From contig QEYB01001162.1 of the NCBI GenBank assembly GCA_017562135.1, positions 372,001 through 436,000 on the forward strand: a stretch of 64,000 nt of DNA. The letters are read 5' to 3'. The position numbers and the translations under genes are program-made. Below are positions 24,434-37,147 of the stretch, one piece after another. The stretch comes from Dipylidium caninum. Taxonomy: Eukaryota > Platyhelminthes > Cestoda > Cyclophyllidea > Dipylidiidae. The notes under the pieces are model-generated. The model saw only the letters and a program-made list of their open reading frames with translations. It was not told the DNA's origin and searched no databases. The number at the start of each line of letters is the position of its first letter. Position 1 is the first letter of the stretch.

Positions 24434-27193
24434 TGTTTATTCACGGCCTCCTGAGAGGCTCTGCGCCGGTCCACAACCACACGCCGGAGTGGGGGGGCAT
24501 TTAAGTGTTTGGCTAAAGTGGAGGGGACGGGGAAAATCCTCCCAATCATTTCCCCTCACACCAAGAGCACTTCGAGCGAGGAAAGTAATTTGGAAGTGGC
24601 GGAAGAGGCGGGGGCGGGGGCGGGGGCGGGGGCCGGGGCGGGGCGGGCTTTGCCCAATTCACTCAGACAGCCAAGTAAGGGCATTTTGCGGAGTGAAACA
24701 GCGGAGGGAGGTGCACGGACTCAGGAGGGTCCGACTCGGAGGAGAGTTTGCTGCTATGGGCTCACAGGCATTTCCGGGCTTCCTGCTCGTCCAAGTGTTG
24801 TTCTACCGAGGAGAAGTCGTGAGAAAGCAGTCGTCGCCCAGTTCGCCTCTCACTTCGTGCTGCAGCCTCGCAGGATCCCAATTATTCGCACAGGTTCAGC
24901 GATTTTGCAAATCTTTTCCACACCTGCACGCCTTCCAGAGGTGCCTACTTCCGCCGAACACTACGTGGGACGCTCTTCTCGAAATTGGTTGTCTTGCTTT
25001 TGCGAGGACGAAGGCAGGCTTCTGCCAACACGACCACAACAAACGGGCTGTTCGGAGAAAACGTGCTCTTCACAAAGTGTTTCTCCTTCTGAGGCAATGA
25101 ATTTTGGCCTGACGTAGCCCCAAATCCTTCGTCTCCAATCCACCAAGTCAGTGGCCTTCACGCTCTTTTAACATCGTCTCGGCAAAAATAAGGAAGTAAT
25201 CGGGCATTTTTCAAGTTAATCGTCGAGCATGGTCAAATGTAAGGGGAGCAATGAGGGGGTCGAGTCGAGAGAGACGCCTCCTCGAGCACGTCGTGTGTCA
25301 TTTGCCCTCGGGGTCACCAGTTGACCGCGGCATTTCCGACAAACCGACAAGTGCCGACTGCGGAGGAGGACGACCGCCGCGAGGGAGGCGACGCAGAGGC
25401 TGCGAGGGCGGTGGGTGGAAGCCGCCCGCACCCTCTTCCGATGCGCGTCTCCCCCTACTGTCGACTGCAAGCACGCTGGTTGATTTAGGGAGCATTAAAC
25501 GGAGAAATGAACACTTGAGGATGGCAGGTCATTTCACGCTCGACTCCTTCTGTTCCACGGCTGCGTTTGCCCTGTGCCTTTACGCTGCAACATGGCGGCC
25601 TGCGTCGGGACTTGACACTCGCAAACGCGGCAAGATTCGAGTCCCTTCTGCGAGTTGACTTGCACTTCTCCGAGTGTTTTACTCTGAAAGCGAGTGCAAA
25701 GGTTGGCATAACTTCTGGAGGAGGAGGAGGAGGAGGAGGAGGAGGAGGCGGAGGAGGAAGATAGAAGGCGAGAGGAACACGCCCAGAGTTTCAGTTCGGG
25801 TGAAGTGCGAAGGAGGCGGACAGTTGAGGGTGGAAGGTCATTTCGCCGCGAGGCGGACAGCACTGCTGCCAGTGGCTGCGATGCGACTGGTGTGGGTGAA
25901 ATGGACGAACGCGCACGCCCACGCCCACGCCCACGCCCACGCCCACGCCCACGCCCACGCCCACGCCCACGGGAGCCCTCGGGGCCGGAGAGAAACGTCG
26001 AAGGGGCAAAGGGAGCTTCGCAGACGGCGCCACGGAGCGACAACGGCGTGTTCCCCTGATGTGCTGATGTCTTCCTTCGCAGATCTCCAAATGTTTGCTT
26101 CTCTTTGGCCATTGTTGAATGTGTGCACGGAGGCGGATCGAGGGACAGAAAGGCGCCGCGGGTCCACGCGACGGCAGCCGCGATCTCCCGTGGCGGTGCA
26201 GTCACCCTTCAGGTGGACTCTCGTCCCGATGTCTTTCAGAGTTTATTCAAGTGGTCGTTTGCCATGGCAACGTCTGCTTTAACGCACTTCACTGGCGCCA
26301 CTCACGTGGAAGCGAGCCGGCTTGTTGGGGAGCCTCAACCAAGCAGAGAAGCACGAATGGCGGAAGCAGCGGTGCAGTGGAGAGATGAGAAGGTAGAAGT
26401 CGGCCAGCATGTACAGGAGAACGGGACGCTGACGAGGAGTTGGAGGGATGAGACGAAGTTTAAATACAAAGCGAGGATGGCGAAAGTTCGGTTGAAAATG
26501 CGCTGTTTGGGCCGCTCGGAGGAGGGCAGTTGGAGTTGCGAGTGTGACATTTCGCTACCACCGAACCCACTGTTGACTTGACACAAGCGACAAATGGATG
26601 GACAACATGCTGCCTCGTGTTTTACGTGGAAGGCTTCCTGCCCTCCGTCATGTGAGCACTCCCATTCTCCGAGTGGACACCTCGTCCAAGAACGCAGACG
26701 TCTGCCCCGCTCTACTCCACTGTCCTCCCACTCTCTCTCTCCCACTCTCTCTCTCCCACTCTCTCTGCCTCTCTCTCAGGACTCGCCCTCCTCCTCCTCC
26801 TTCCCTCCCTCCTCCTCTCCTCTTCTCTTCTTCTCTGGGGAGTCTGCTTCTCTGTTGCAAGCCAGTTGGGCTGGTGGTTCCCCTGCCGAATGTGGCCGGA
26901 TGTGACAATAGCAGACTGAGGACATTGCACGTGAGATTCCTCCGTGCTGCCCTCCCTCCGCTTAGTCGCCGATTCTCTTCCCTCTTCCCTCGGCTGCTTG
27001 CCTGGCCTCGGCAGCACCTACTCCCTCCTCCGCCCTCTCCGCGTCACTCCGGCGCGTCGCTCTGTTGTGCCCGAGTCAGGCAGTCCTCATGCCTCCTTCT
27101 GCCCAAATACCACTTCCTTCATAGGGTAGCAGGAATTACTCGCATTCCGCCTTCATCACCTCTTCGTTTTTTCACGTACCTTTGCGTAGTCAT
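24434..27193 (-). repeat. Right arm of the inverted repeat
   Basis: Reverse complement of 1-2752, with only scattered substitutions and small indels visible by eye; microsatellite lengths differ (the hexamer run is about 56 bp here and about 46 bp in the left arm). The match reaches 27193, where the left arm meets the window edge, so the repeat may continue to the right. A diverged extra copy of an internal segment lies just inside the inner end at 24226-24396. No transposase, reverse transcriptase or terminal motif is recognisable, so it may be a segmental duplication or a non-autonomous element. Confidence 0.93.
25915..25970 (-). repeat. GTGGGC hexamer microsatellite, right arm (ACGCCC on +)
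   Basis: About nine copies of ACGCCC on the plus strand. It is the counterpart of 1235-1280, with nearly two more copies, so array length changed after the arms were duplicated. Confidence 0.97.
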
Positions 27194-29002
27194 ATGAGAT
27201 TTTTGCTCTGAAACACTCTCTCAGGCAACCCACTTGTGTGGAATTCCTTTGAGCAGCAGTGGGCAAAAAATGGCCTTCAAGTAGTCTCCCTCGGCGAGAT
27301 GAGTCCACAGCACGTGGTTCAGTCATGAATGAGAGGCTCCCTCCACGGAGGTGTCTTTCAACTTGCTCTCTTGTCTCCAAATGGTAAAGGCCGTCGGGTT
27401 TTGCAGCTGCGAGGGAAATTCTTTTGGAAGAGTCAAAGAGCCTGTTCCCTTGTGGTCAACACTTCTGTCCAACACGTTGAAGAGGCCAAGTTTTTCTTCG
27501 GGCTGCCGTTTAATGTCTTTCAGGCTGCATCCCTTCCCCTCGGAGTATGCAATTACGGGAAGGTGGGGAGAGGGGAGCTTCTCCACATCGCCAGGAAAAA
27601 GGCAGCTCCGCCCAGTGTTCTTCATGGTGCAGTGCGAAACGGCAGGTATTTCGCCACCAGGCGGGTGCCCGACTCACTTGCCTCGCGGTTAAAAGGTGGT
27701 GGCCGAAAACGGGAGACGCCTCGCATGCAAACCGGAGATTTTTCGTCTTTAATAGACGGTGCCATCCTCAGCGGATTCAACTATCGGTAGGACTTAAACG
27801 GTTACTTACAGTCGACCCTCTCTTTTAAAAAAAAAGTTTTACACTTTTAAAACTGCGCATCCAGCACCTAGGCTTTGAGGACAACAATAGTAAATGCGAA
27901 GGGCAGTCAAAGTGGGTGAATATGACAAAAATTAATTTTTCTCCGACAGCTCCGTTATGCGCCTACATTATTGTATCATACCCTTTCAACCACTTACAGT
28001 ACTTCTTTCGTTTCCTGTATCAATAATTGTCTATATTCTAGCAATTTGTATGTACGCCAAAAGAAGAATAGTAAAAAAATCCATCTCAAGTGGTAAACTA
28101 CTTAGATTTCATTACCCTGATCGAGTGGAAGTGTGAGAGTTCACTGACGATGGGTTAGGGCTGATAACTTTGCTTAAGTTGATTGTGTAGTGCCTATAAG
28201 GGCCATTTTAATAGAGAACTCCTGGACTAGCCATATCAATTTTGTAATACCGATGTGCACTCAGAACATATATCATACGAGACTGCTTATACATGTATTT
28301 ACTTGCTACCGCTTGAGTACACTTAGTCCTAACAACGTGGCCCTAGGGTAGCCCAAATCGCACAGGCTACACATCGAAAGGCCTCATCCATATAATGGCA
28401 AAGAGAACATTAGGTGAGAAGAGACCAAAAAAATACATATGAAAGTTGGCCGCTGAAGGCTATTGATAAGTTTCAGCATTAAAGTAAATAGAATTTTACC
28501 AGAAAATCTTGGGAAACAAATCTGAGGCAAACAAGGATCCATATGATTTGTTGAATAATACGACCACTAGTAAGTTGTTAAAGCATTTTAAAGCATCAAA
28601 TATGTTCTTTGGCTGGTATGACGAATTTAGAGTGGATCATTTAGCAGGTAAATCATATCCAGTTGAATTTTTAATTAGGCATGGGCAGAGATTAATGCAG
28701 AACGGAAAGTAAACGAGTGACACGAAGACCCCCGTTGAATCAAAAAGTCACCTTATTCCAAGCATAAGAAGTAAAACAGGTTGGGCACAACGTGCGGTGT
28801 TGTGAAAAAAATGAAGGAGATATAAAATCACATTAAAGAAATAGGTTACTAATTAATTCCCCAAAGACTTTAATTGTAAAATTTTGAACGTTATAAATAT
28901 TAGCATTGCGCAATGCGTTGCTTACAATTTCTCATGAATTATTTCCTTGCGTTGCAAACGTTTTTGTTTTAAAGATTGAGAAGGTTAGTCATATTTTCAA
29001 AA
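27194..29002. other. Flank between the inverted repeat and MYBBP1A
   Basis: The base composition shifts from GC-rich to AT-rich across this stretch. Open frames at 27329-27790 (+), 27323-27625 (-) and 28509-28712 (+) have no family match; the last has no ATG at its start. No clear promoter element for MYBBP1A was identified. Confidence 0.45.
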
Positions 29003-32000
29003 ATGCGCGAGGTGGTTTTGAGGAAAGGCAATCGAGAGTTCCTGGATTTGTTCTGGGACATCGCGAATCCAGAAACACAAAAGAGAGATACTGCTATTGC
29101 CAAACTTCAGAATTATCTGAAGACCCAAAAAAATGTGAGTTGTGCTTACTTGTTATTAAGCAGGACATTGAAAAATATCGTTTGTACGCACTTAACAGAC
29201 TATCGAAAGGACTTCGCTCCCCAAATAGTGCATCGAGATCAGGTTTTTCACTCGCCCTGATTTCTCTTCTTCAAGCTGATAAGAATATTTCGACTAGGGA
29301 TTTGATTTCCTCGTTCGACAAAAACGTTTTTTCCTTCAAAACCACTGACTCGAAGGTTGGAATCCGCCTTTTTCTTTACTCCACCATTATTATAATTAAA
29401 TTTTATTTTTATTTTACAGGAGAGTAAGGCCACTAATGTAGCTAAAGTTGATTGTGTGCATATACTTGTGAAATCTAATCGAATTAGTGAATTGACAGTG
29501 GAAGACCACAAGAAAATTGTCGCTTACCTAATGCCCGTGATGGATTTCCAACCATGTTTACAATTAATGCATTCAGTTGTTGCTCAAATAGTTCTCCGTT
29601 TGGGTAAACAGACCGTCACCCCCTACAGGAACCTAATTGTACCAATGTGGGACTTTGCTTGGAAAACGAAGGAACCAACTAGTAGTCAGCTGCTCTTTAT
29701 TTTGCGGCTTCAAGAACATCCTGAAGTAGTCACCATGTTAAAAAATACTCGCAAGATTCAAACTGAGGAGAAGTCTATAGTTAAACGCGTGATAAACGCC
29801 GTTAAGTCTTCCCTTCAAGCATCGGACTATGAGGAAGCAGCTGAATTGGTCGCCAAATTTCAATTTTCATCTGTCTTCCTTACTCTATGGGCTCGTCTTT
29901 CAAGTATATCTTACTTATGAGTGATAGTCTTTAATTCAGCTCCCATCGGTAAACCGGAAGCACCAATAAATCAGCGTTTGCAAACGCTACAAATGGCTTT
30001 ACTCCTGTTGTCATTGCTCCAGACTGAGGAACAGTTCAAAATCATTACTACTTTACCGTTCCTGAATTTTCTCTGGAAGCAGCTTTCTAACCCAAAATTT
30101 TCTAGCCATGAAGACGTATGCCATGGAGTGAATCATCTTCTCTCTCACTTCAAAACACCGATTTCCGAAGAAGAGTCAACGCTAGAAAGCAATAATGATA
30201 ACAGATTCACTGTTCCAAACGAAACTTGTGTAAGAGCCTCTCGACTGTTCGCTAGTATCAATAATCAGATGCCTCTTTTTGATGTAAATCTTCCTCCATC
30301 AGCGCCACGTCTCCTATCGGTACGTTTATTTCAGACCACAGGATTTTATCCTTTTCTATATTGTTAATTTTCTGCTTTAGTGCCTTTTAGACTGCTCATC
30401 GTCAGCCCTGGACCAGCATTACCTCAAAGAGTGGTCACAATCCCTTCAAAAACTTTTTCTCACTCCTAAGGAAGATTTCATTACCAACGTCACAGTTGAT
30501 AAACAACGCCTGCACATATTGGACCTTCTGCGGCGCATCTTCTTTCTCACTTCCGATAATACCACTAAAGGCTTAGAGGATGGCTTAGAGGACCTTTGCG
30601 AAACTTTGGACTTCATGCTTCTGATTGCTAACAGCAAGGCTGTACCCTCGGTCTACGATGGAGTTACGATAACGACTGCAGTTGCCGAATCATCTTTAAC
30701 CCAGTTGGGAAGGTGCTTAGCCCTTTTGGTTCGGCGTATCCCATTACGGACAGAAATGAAGGTATGTATGGAGGATTTTTTCTAATTAACTTTTTATAGG
30801 ACTCCTTGCAGAGTTCAAAGGTCTGTAAACAAGCGATGGAGGTACTAATTGAAATTATGCAACATATCGTGGCAACGGATATAAGGATTTGTTCTGGTAG
30901 AATGGAAAATGGTGCAGACTTATTGGAGCGATTGAAAACAGGAGAGAGGATACTGGCAGAAGAAAATGCCGACGATAGCGTAGGGCAATGGATAAACATT
31001 CTCTATGCATCTACGGTCATTTACGTTGTCACGTTGCATACGAGTAAGCAAAATGTTGATCAACCTTTTAAATTTTAATCACAATATACGCAATTTTTTC
31101 GCTGGTCTTTAACCTTTGGTATTTGGAGCAATGTAACGAGCTACAACCCTTTTGAAATATTAATACAAAGGTCGACTAACAAATATGTGAGAACCTGGAG
31201 TCTCAGAGAGGATTTAAGTCATGAAACGATTCCCATTTTCCTTTGGCGGTGGAACACAGACCTGGACGATGCATGTGTTAAGAGTTGCGTGAAAGTGATA
31301 CTGCTCTATTCCAGTTTAAATATGTTGTGGTGATCGAAATGGACACGTCCATTATAAGCTATTTCTGAACTCTTAACCTCAAGGCTTGATTTCTCGTGGA
31401 TATTAGATAGGCTAACGGAACTAAATGACTATTTTCAGCGTTATTCGGCTTTGGGAATTGCACTTTTTCCTGAAAACGTTTTGATTTATGCAATAATTTA
31501 TCCCTATATTGTCAGTATCATGGATTTGACCGGCGTTTAAAAGCCAAATTTATCGGGATGTTTGTGCCAGTTCGCTTATCGTCTAAGTCAACGGTGTTTT
31601 TAACCATGCAAGCCTTAGGACTAAGGTGAAATAACACAGACTTGCCTTGTCTACTTTTTTTAAATGAAATATCAACAAGCAAACCCATAACTGTCTAATT
31701 CGTTGTATGCTGCTTACACTACTGATTAGCTGTTTGCAATTCAAAATTCCGACAATTTCCGGATGCCAGTTTTTTTCGAGTTATTCTGCTTTACCAATGT
31801 GTATTTGCAAGACATTTTCACAATTGAAATCTTGTTAGGAGCCGATAACACCGTTCAAGTCTTCTCGATTTGGTTTTCTTTTATTACCGTAACAGAGGAA
31901 TTAAGCGTTAATAAAATATTCTATCAACAAGCACTATTTAATGTGTTTTTTTTATTATTTTCGAGGTCCAACTTTACCCAAGGAAGCCAGTCTTCTGTCT

Positions 32001-35000
32001 CTTCTCGATGACATTTTTGAGGCTCGACGTCACCGTAGCCTCCTCACGTCCAATTCCCGAGACATGGATGTGGGAGCAGATGTCTCTGCCTCCCATGAAT
32101 CCACTTCAACACCGGAGTGGTCTGCCGTGCTTACCGATGCAATGCTTAGTCTTTGTGTTGAACCATGGCGCTACTTGCGCGAAGTCGTCGGGGCAACATT
32201 TGCCCGAGTGGTAGCCCACCGTGAACTCTTCGCTCCGCCTCTCGGTCCGCAAGAAATTGTGTTCGGAATGGAGAAGAAAGAAGATAACAAAAGCAATTCT
32301 AGCCCCCTTCAACTTATCCTCAGCGTCATGGACAGTCGGTCGAAGGAAGCCCATGAGAGGATCGTCGTAGCTGGGGAAGAGGATGAAGAAGACGATGCTT
32401 CCGATAGTTCTGAAGGGGACACGTCTGACGACGACAACGATGATGATGATGAGGATCATGAGGAGGAGAAAGAGGATGGGGAAGAGACTGGTATGTAACC
32501 GATTTCGTGCAATTGTTTTTTTGGCAAAACCTTCCTGTCTGGTTGTTGCAAATCCAGGCTGTTTTTAATCCAAATATTTGAATCAACAGCAATTACATTT
32601 GTCAACTCCAAAATTTGGTAAACTTCTAGTTTGTTTTAAGAATGTATGAAAATTTTTTTGTTTAAGTTTTCGGTGTATCGCCCGTTTTCTTCTCCACGAC
32701 GAGGCTCCTAGTCGATAATGTATGAAAAAGTGGCAAATAAATTTTACTCCAAAATCTCTTCTCCTGATACAAGATTTAAATTGTCGCCTAAAAGATTTTG
32801 ACCACCTTGCCTTTTCATGGAGAAAGTAATGGGACAATCCTACTGCAAGTGTAAAGAATGTCGAGTAGGAATAAAAGAATTCAGAATATGGGTTGAATTC
32901 CTGACACGAGGCTTACCTCAGAGCTTTTCCTGCCACTTTACGTCTCAAGTGTCCCCTCACACTGCTATGCTCGTCCTCTTTTTGTCTTAACACTTAACTT
33001 TGAACCTGCGGGGTACTTTGTAGCTTAAAGCGCCTCTTCATGCACCGAACCTTGGTTTTACACACCGAAATACAATTTAATTTTGCGTATTACTTTGACA
33101 TTGCTTTTTTCAATACACTCAGATGCATTCTTTCCTTCCACGTGTAGGCTTCGTGGCATTCACCACTGCCATATACCTCTCATCTTAGTAAATTAGCCTA
33201 CCGGTAATAGCTTGGTCGTTCATATTTGCTGCGTATGATAGGGTCGCTTATCTGGACTCTCTCAGTTATTATTCCCAAAATAACTGCCTTCGTCCGCATC
33301 TGAGTACAACCCACCGATGAAGGGCCGCAAGGTAGAACAGTAAAACCAGATGGAAACCTTATTTTTCATCTCAGGTGATTTTACTGATTTGGAAGATGCA
33401 GAGGAGGAGGTGGAAGGGCTTGCCGAGGGGGAGGGAGAGGATGACGATGAGGAAGACAAGGCTTTGGCTGCATTGTTTAGAGCAGCCCGGTCCTCTCGAA
33501 TGGACGCTCAATCGCACAATCTGACAGTTGGCTTGCTAAAATTGAGGTTTGTTTCTCTACACTTCATTCTTTTACATTCGGTTTTCGGACTTTTCCTTTT
33601 TTTATCTCCTTTGTAGATCATTCGATTTCCTTGAGTCGCTTTTGCTCTACTCCTCAGATGTTAATCTCTTTCTGGTGAGTTGGCCCACCCATGGTCGTTT
33701 CATTCCCTTTTTTTGCCCACTACTTTGTCGCTTTGTTATACCAAACAGAAATTTCTCTTATGCACCAAGCGTTGAATAGATTTGCTTTTCAATTATGTTA
33801 CTACCTCTTTCCCAGTGAAATTTTGAAGTTATTGCCATGTTAACATCTACATCCACTTGAAGATTCTACAAATGCTTAAAAAAGCTGCCCCTTTGTATGG
33901 TACTTGTCAGCCAACCGTGTACACTGTACTCCAAATGGGTGTGGCCGCGGCCCGACGGGCTAATAGGAGTAAAAAACAGCAGCACCAGAAGGGTGGCGAC
34001 AGGGGGAGCCATGTGCCCCTGGCGCGCATCGCCTCCTCCCTCAACCAGTTGCGTCTGCGTCCACAGAAAGCCAACCAGGACCTGTGGGAGTCGCTTCGTC
34101 AGTCGGATGAGGCCCTTCTTCCCACCTGTCTGAAGGCCATTCTTGAGGCCTTTAGAAATGGTCAGGCATTGCTTCTCCTCTCTATTCTTGCGTCCTTTGG
34201 CTTTGAGACTACTTGCTTTTAGAAATAAAGTTGATTAACGCAGTTGCAATATATTATGCGTTCCTTTTTCTAATCACAAATCCCTTTTTTTCAGCCATTC
34301 CTGACAATAAGCTGATTAAATGCTTTCAAACTGTGTACGACTTTCTGGTATGTCATCTTCCGCCTTGATTCACCTGTTCTTGTTGATTTCGATGATCAGT
34401 AACAAATCCCCATGGCCTTACCGATTCATTTACTAAAGCTTGTTCATTTATGTGAAGTTTTTTTTAGCTCGATACATCTCCTTCAATTTAGTTTTATCCA
34501 GCCTTTGGTGGTAGCTTTAATAACATTTATTTTCTTGAACCTTTCCCAGCGCTTCAAAAAAGTGGCTGACAAGGCTTTCTCCAGGGTACTCAACGCCATT
34601 TTACAGGATGTTCTTAATGAATTTTTGTCCAAAACTCATCCCAGTAAAACTCTTCAATTGCTTTTGACTCATCTTCTAACTTCCTCGCCGGTAAGTCCTC
34701 TATTAGCACCCAAACCCCTTTTTGTCAGTCCAGCTGCCAAATACTTTTTCTTTTTGTTTTCGCCATGCAGGAATTAGCCATCTCGGTTGGAGACAGTCTG
34801 GTCGAGCGTCTCAAGCCCTCATCGGAGGCGCCCCACTCAGCATCGTCAAGCCTTTATGCTAGAACTGCTCTCTTAAGCCTAACAAGTGCTGTGACAAAGG
34901 GGCTAACTAGTGCAAAGTCCTCCGCCCTAGCCAAGTGGACTGAGGCCCTGAGTCGCTTGATAATCAACTCGTTTTTCACCTCATCTCCGACCGTGCCATG

Positions 35001-36142
35001 GACACATTCCAAGTCGTTAGCTGTCGCGGTGTTTGAATGCCTTTGTAATTGCTTCAAAGCCGATAAAACGTTGGTGAGTTTCTCCGCAGTCCAATTGCTA
35101 TTAGTTCTGACTTTTCTCCCGTGATTTTAACTTTTATAAATGAATTTGCTGATGATTGAAGCTACGTTGCGTGTTTTGTCCATGCTTGCTTACTCCTTGC
35201 GAATATTTATACTGCTCTTGAAAGGTCGTTCCCTTCGCCTAATAATAATACTAATCGTAATTGTAAAAGAATTTCTGTCTATTTGTATTTAGATGAATAA
35301 GTCCTCGTTAATACATTCCTTGGTATGCTCATTTTACGCCTTTTATTTAGTGGCTTCAGTTTCGAATTTGTTATTAACCTTACTACACTTTCATCTCTCA
35401 CATGAATAATCGGTCCTAAAGTCTATCAATGGAACCGCGGTTTTTTCTTCTACCTCCAAAACTTTTATCCTTCAGCCTGATCACCTCACGGCAGAGGAAT
35501 TAAGGGCCATTTTAGCTCAAGACAAATCTGTTATTCCTAAATCTATTCGTCCGCATCTGTCTCGCTTAACCCAGCTCATTCAGTCCTTGAAGGGTTCATC
35601 AAAGTAAGTTTTCCACCTTAATACTCAAATTCGTATAATTTGATTGCATCTCCTCTACGTGATCTCCTGAGCGTTCTACTCGTTATCTATCAGTAGCACT
35701 TTATTATTATACGTAAACAGAATGCTCTTTAATCCTGAGTGGAATATTCTTCCCGCTACCGTTCACATACTTGGTCTCAGTAATGCACTTCTTTAATTTT
35801 CGTATGATCCACTTCTGTTCGACGCTAAGTTAATGTGCTAATTTGTTGTATACAACGTGCGTTTATTCCAATATTTCACTGAAATGGTCACCATGAAACC
35901 TTAACATTACTATGTATTCTAATATTTCGCAGTATCGTTGCCTTATTTCATTGTTGTACAATATATATCTGTCTTTTAGGACTCTTTCAGTAGTTTTGGA
36001 AGACCTCAGGGCACAACGACAACAGCAAAAGGAGGAGGCTAAGCAAGCACGGCGTGAGAAAAGAAAAATGAGACAAAATAACGACATCTCAAAGCAGAAA
36101 AAAGTGAAAGTGGATAGTAATTTGAATCGGAAAAAATCTTGA
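29003..36142 (+). CDS. MYBBP1A: MYBBP1A / Pol5 family nucleolar protein
   Basis: Nucleolar HEAT-repeat-like protein related to Myb-binding protein 1A and yeast Pol5, linked to rRNA transcription and ribosome assembly. Fifteen exons: 29003-29134, 29164-29355, 29420-29903, 29940-30319, 30381-30761, 30800-31043, 31966-32490, 33375-33546, 33617-33674, 33863-34160, 34295-34347, 34550-34690, 34771-35073, 35476-35603 and 35980-36142. They sum to 3654 nt (1217 aa) with every junction in phase; human MYBBP1A is about 1328 aa. Evidence: the N-terminal LDLFWDIANPE and YALNRLSKGLRS-GFSLAL motifs, an Asp/Glu-rich tract at about residues 740-800, the ALAALFRAARSS block and a Lys/Arg-rich C-terminus typical of nucleolar proteins. 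The first ATG of the frame was taken as the start. Introns range from 29 to 922 nt. An AATAAA follows at 36178. Confidence 0.93.
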
Positions 36143-36177
36143 AGCCTGTCCGATTACATGTGTAAATTTGTAATTGA

Positions 36178-36183
36178 AATAAA
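36178..36183 (+). terminator. Polyadenylation signal of MYBBP1A
   Basis: AATAAA 35 bases after the MYBBP1A stop, in AT-rich sequence followed by GT-rich TGTGTGGCGTGT, as expected of a cleavage site. Confidence 0.75.
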
Positions 36184-37147
36184 GATGTGTGGCGTGTATA
36201 CAGATATGGTCGCTTATCCAAGGGCTCAATGTGTGGTATTACTGTTAGTTTTTTCGTCTATTATATAGGTTTATCGGTGGTAAGTTATTCTTATCCTCAG
36301 TCCACCCATTTACTCAGAAATAGTCATCTTGACAGACCGTGAAGTTTTTCCATGTTCTCATTAAGAGGCCTTTGATCTGGGATTTTATTCATTCATTCGT
36401 ATTAAATCTCGACTTTATTTACTGTTACTAGCTCTGCTATCATGAAAAGTAGTGGGGCGCATCTTTTTCGGAGTGTCGATTCACGTGTCTAGTTCGCATT
36501 CCCCAGGCATTTATTGGCAATTAAAAACAATTTGACCGGAATTTACTAAATTTTCTGGTGTTTTAATCCTCATCTCTATGAATTTGTCACTATAAGTCAT
36601 GTTTTTCTTGTTGAGATGGAGGGGGGCTTGTCATTGCGAGGCTGCGGTCGCTATCCTGAAATTGGCAAACAAGTTATCGGAACCGTATGTTACTAATGTG
36701 TTGCTTACTGTCCGTTAAGTAAAGTCGTTTGTTTTGGAGAGAATGGCCACAAGAGGTGACTTGATGGAGTTATGCCGGGTGGAATTAGTGTCCAAAAATA
36801 GCTCATCCCATAGGATTTAAGTGGATTGTTAACTACATCGAAAGTTGCTGTCATGTCGTAAGACTTACTATTCAGTTGTATCATATAATAACAATGCCAA
36901 AAAATAATAGGAAATATATAGAACAAGTATGATGATGAACTTCACTTCACTCAAATAAATGGTTGTTCAGGTAAAAAAAGCTTTCCTGAAAAACCCTTTA
37001 ATGAGCTGCGATTAATGTGACAATAAACAAATGCAGATGGAGAATCATTCCAAATTCTATCCTCCCGCAAAGTTTATTGAGAAAATTGGACCCGTTACTT
37101 ACCGGAATATGATTGGTTAGCCTGTAATCGTATCAAGCGGTGTGATT
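36184..37147. other. Intergenic between MYBBP1A and MRPS18B
   Basis: AT-rich, with no reading frame of interest. It should hold the promoter of the MRPS18B unit, but no clear TATA or CCAAT element was fixed. Confidence 0.5.

Noticed and set aside
27323..27790. Overlapping frames on both strands just outside the right arm
   Set aside because: No motif, no splice context and both strands equally open.
28509..28712. 67-codon protein-like plus-strand frame upstream of MYBBP1A
   Set aside because: It has no ATG at its start and no recognised family, and I found no splice signals linking it to MYBBP1A.
32106..32592. Minus-strand frames opposite MYBBP1A exon 7
   Set aside because: They are antisense shadows of the acidic tract, which lacks stops on the reverse strand.
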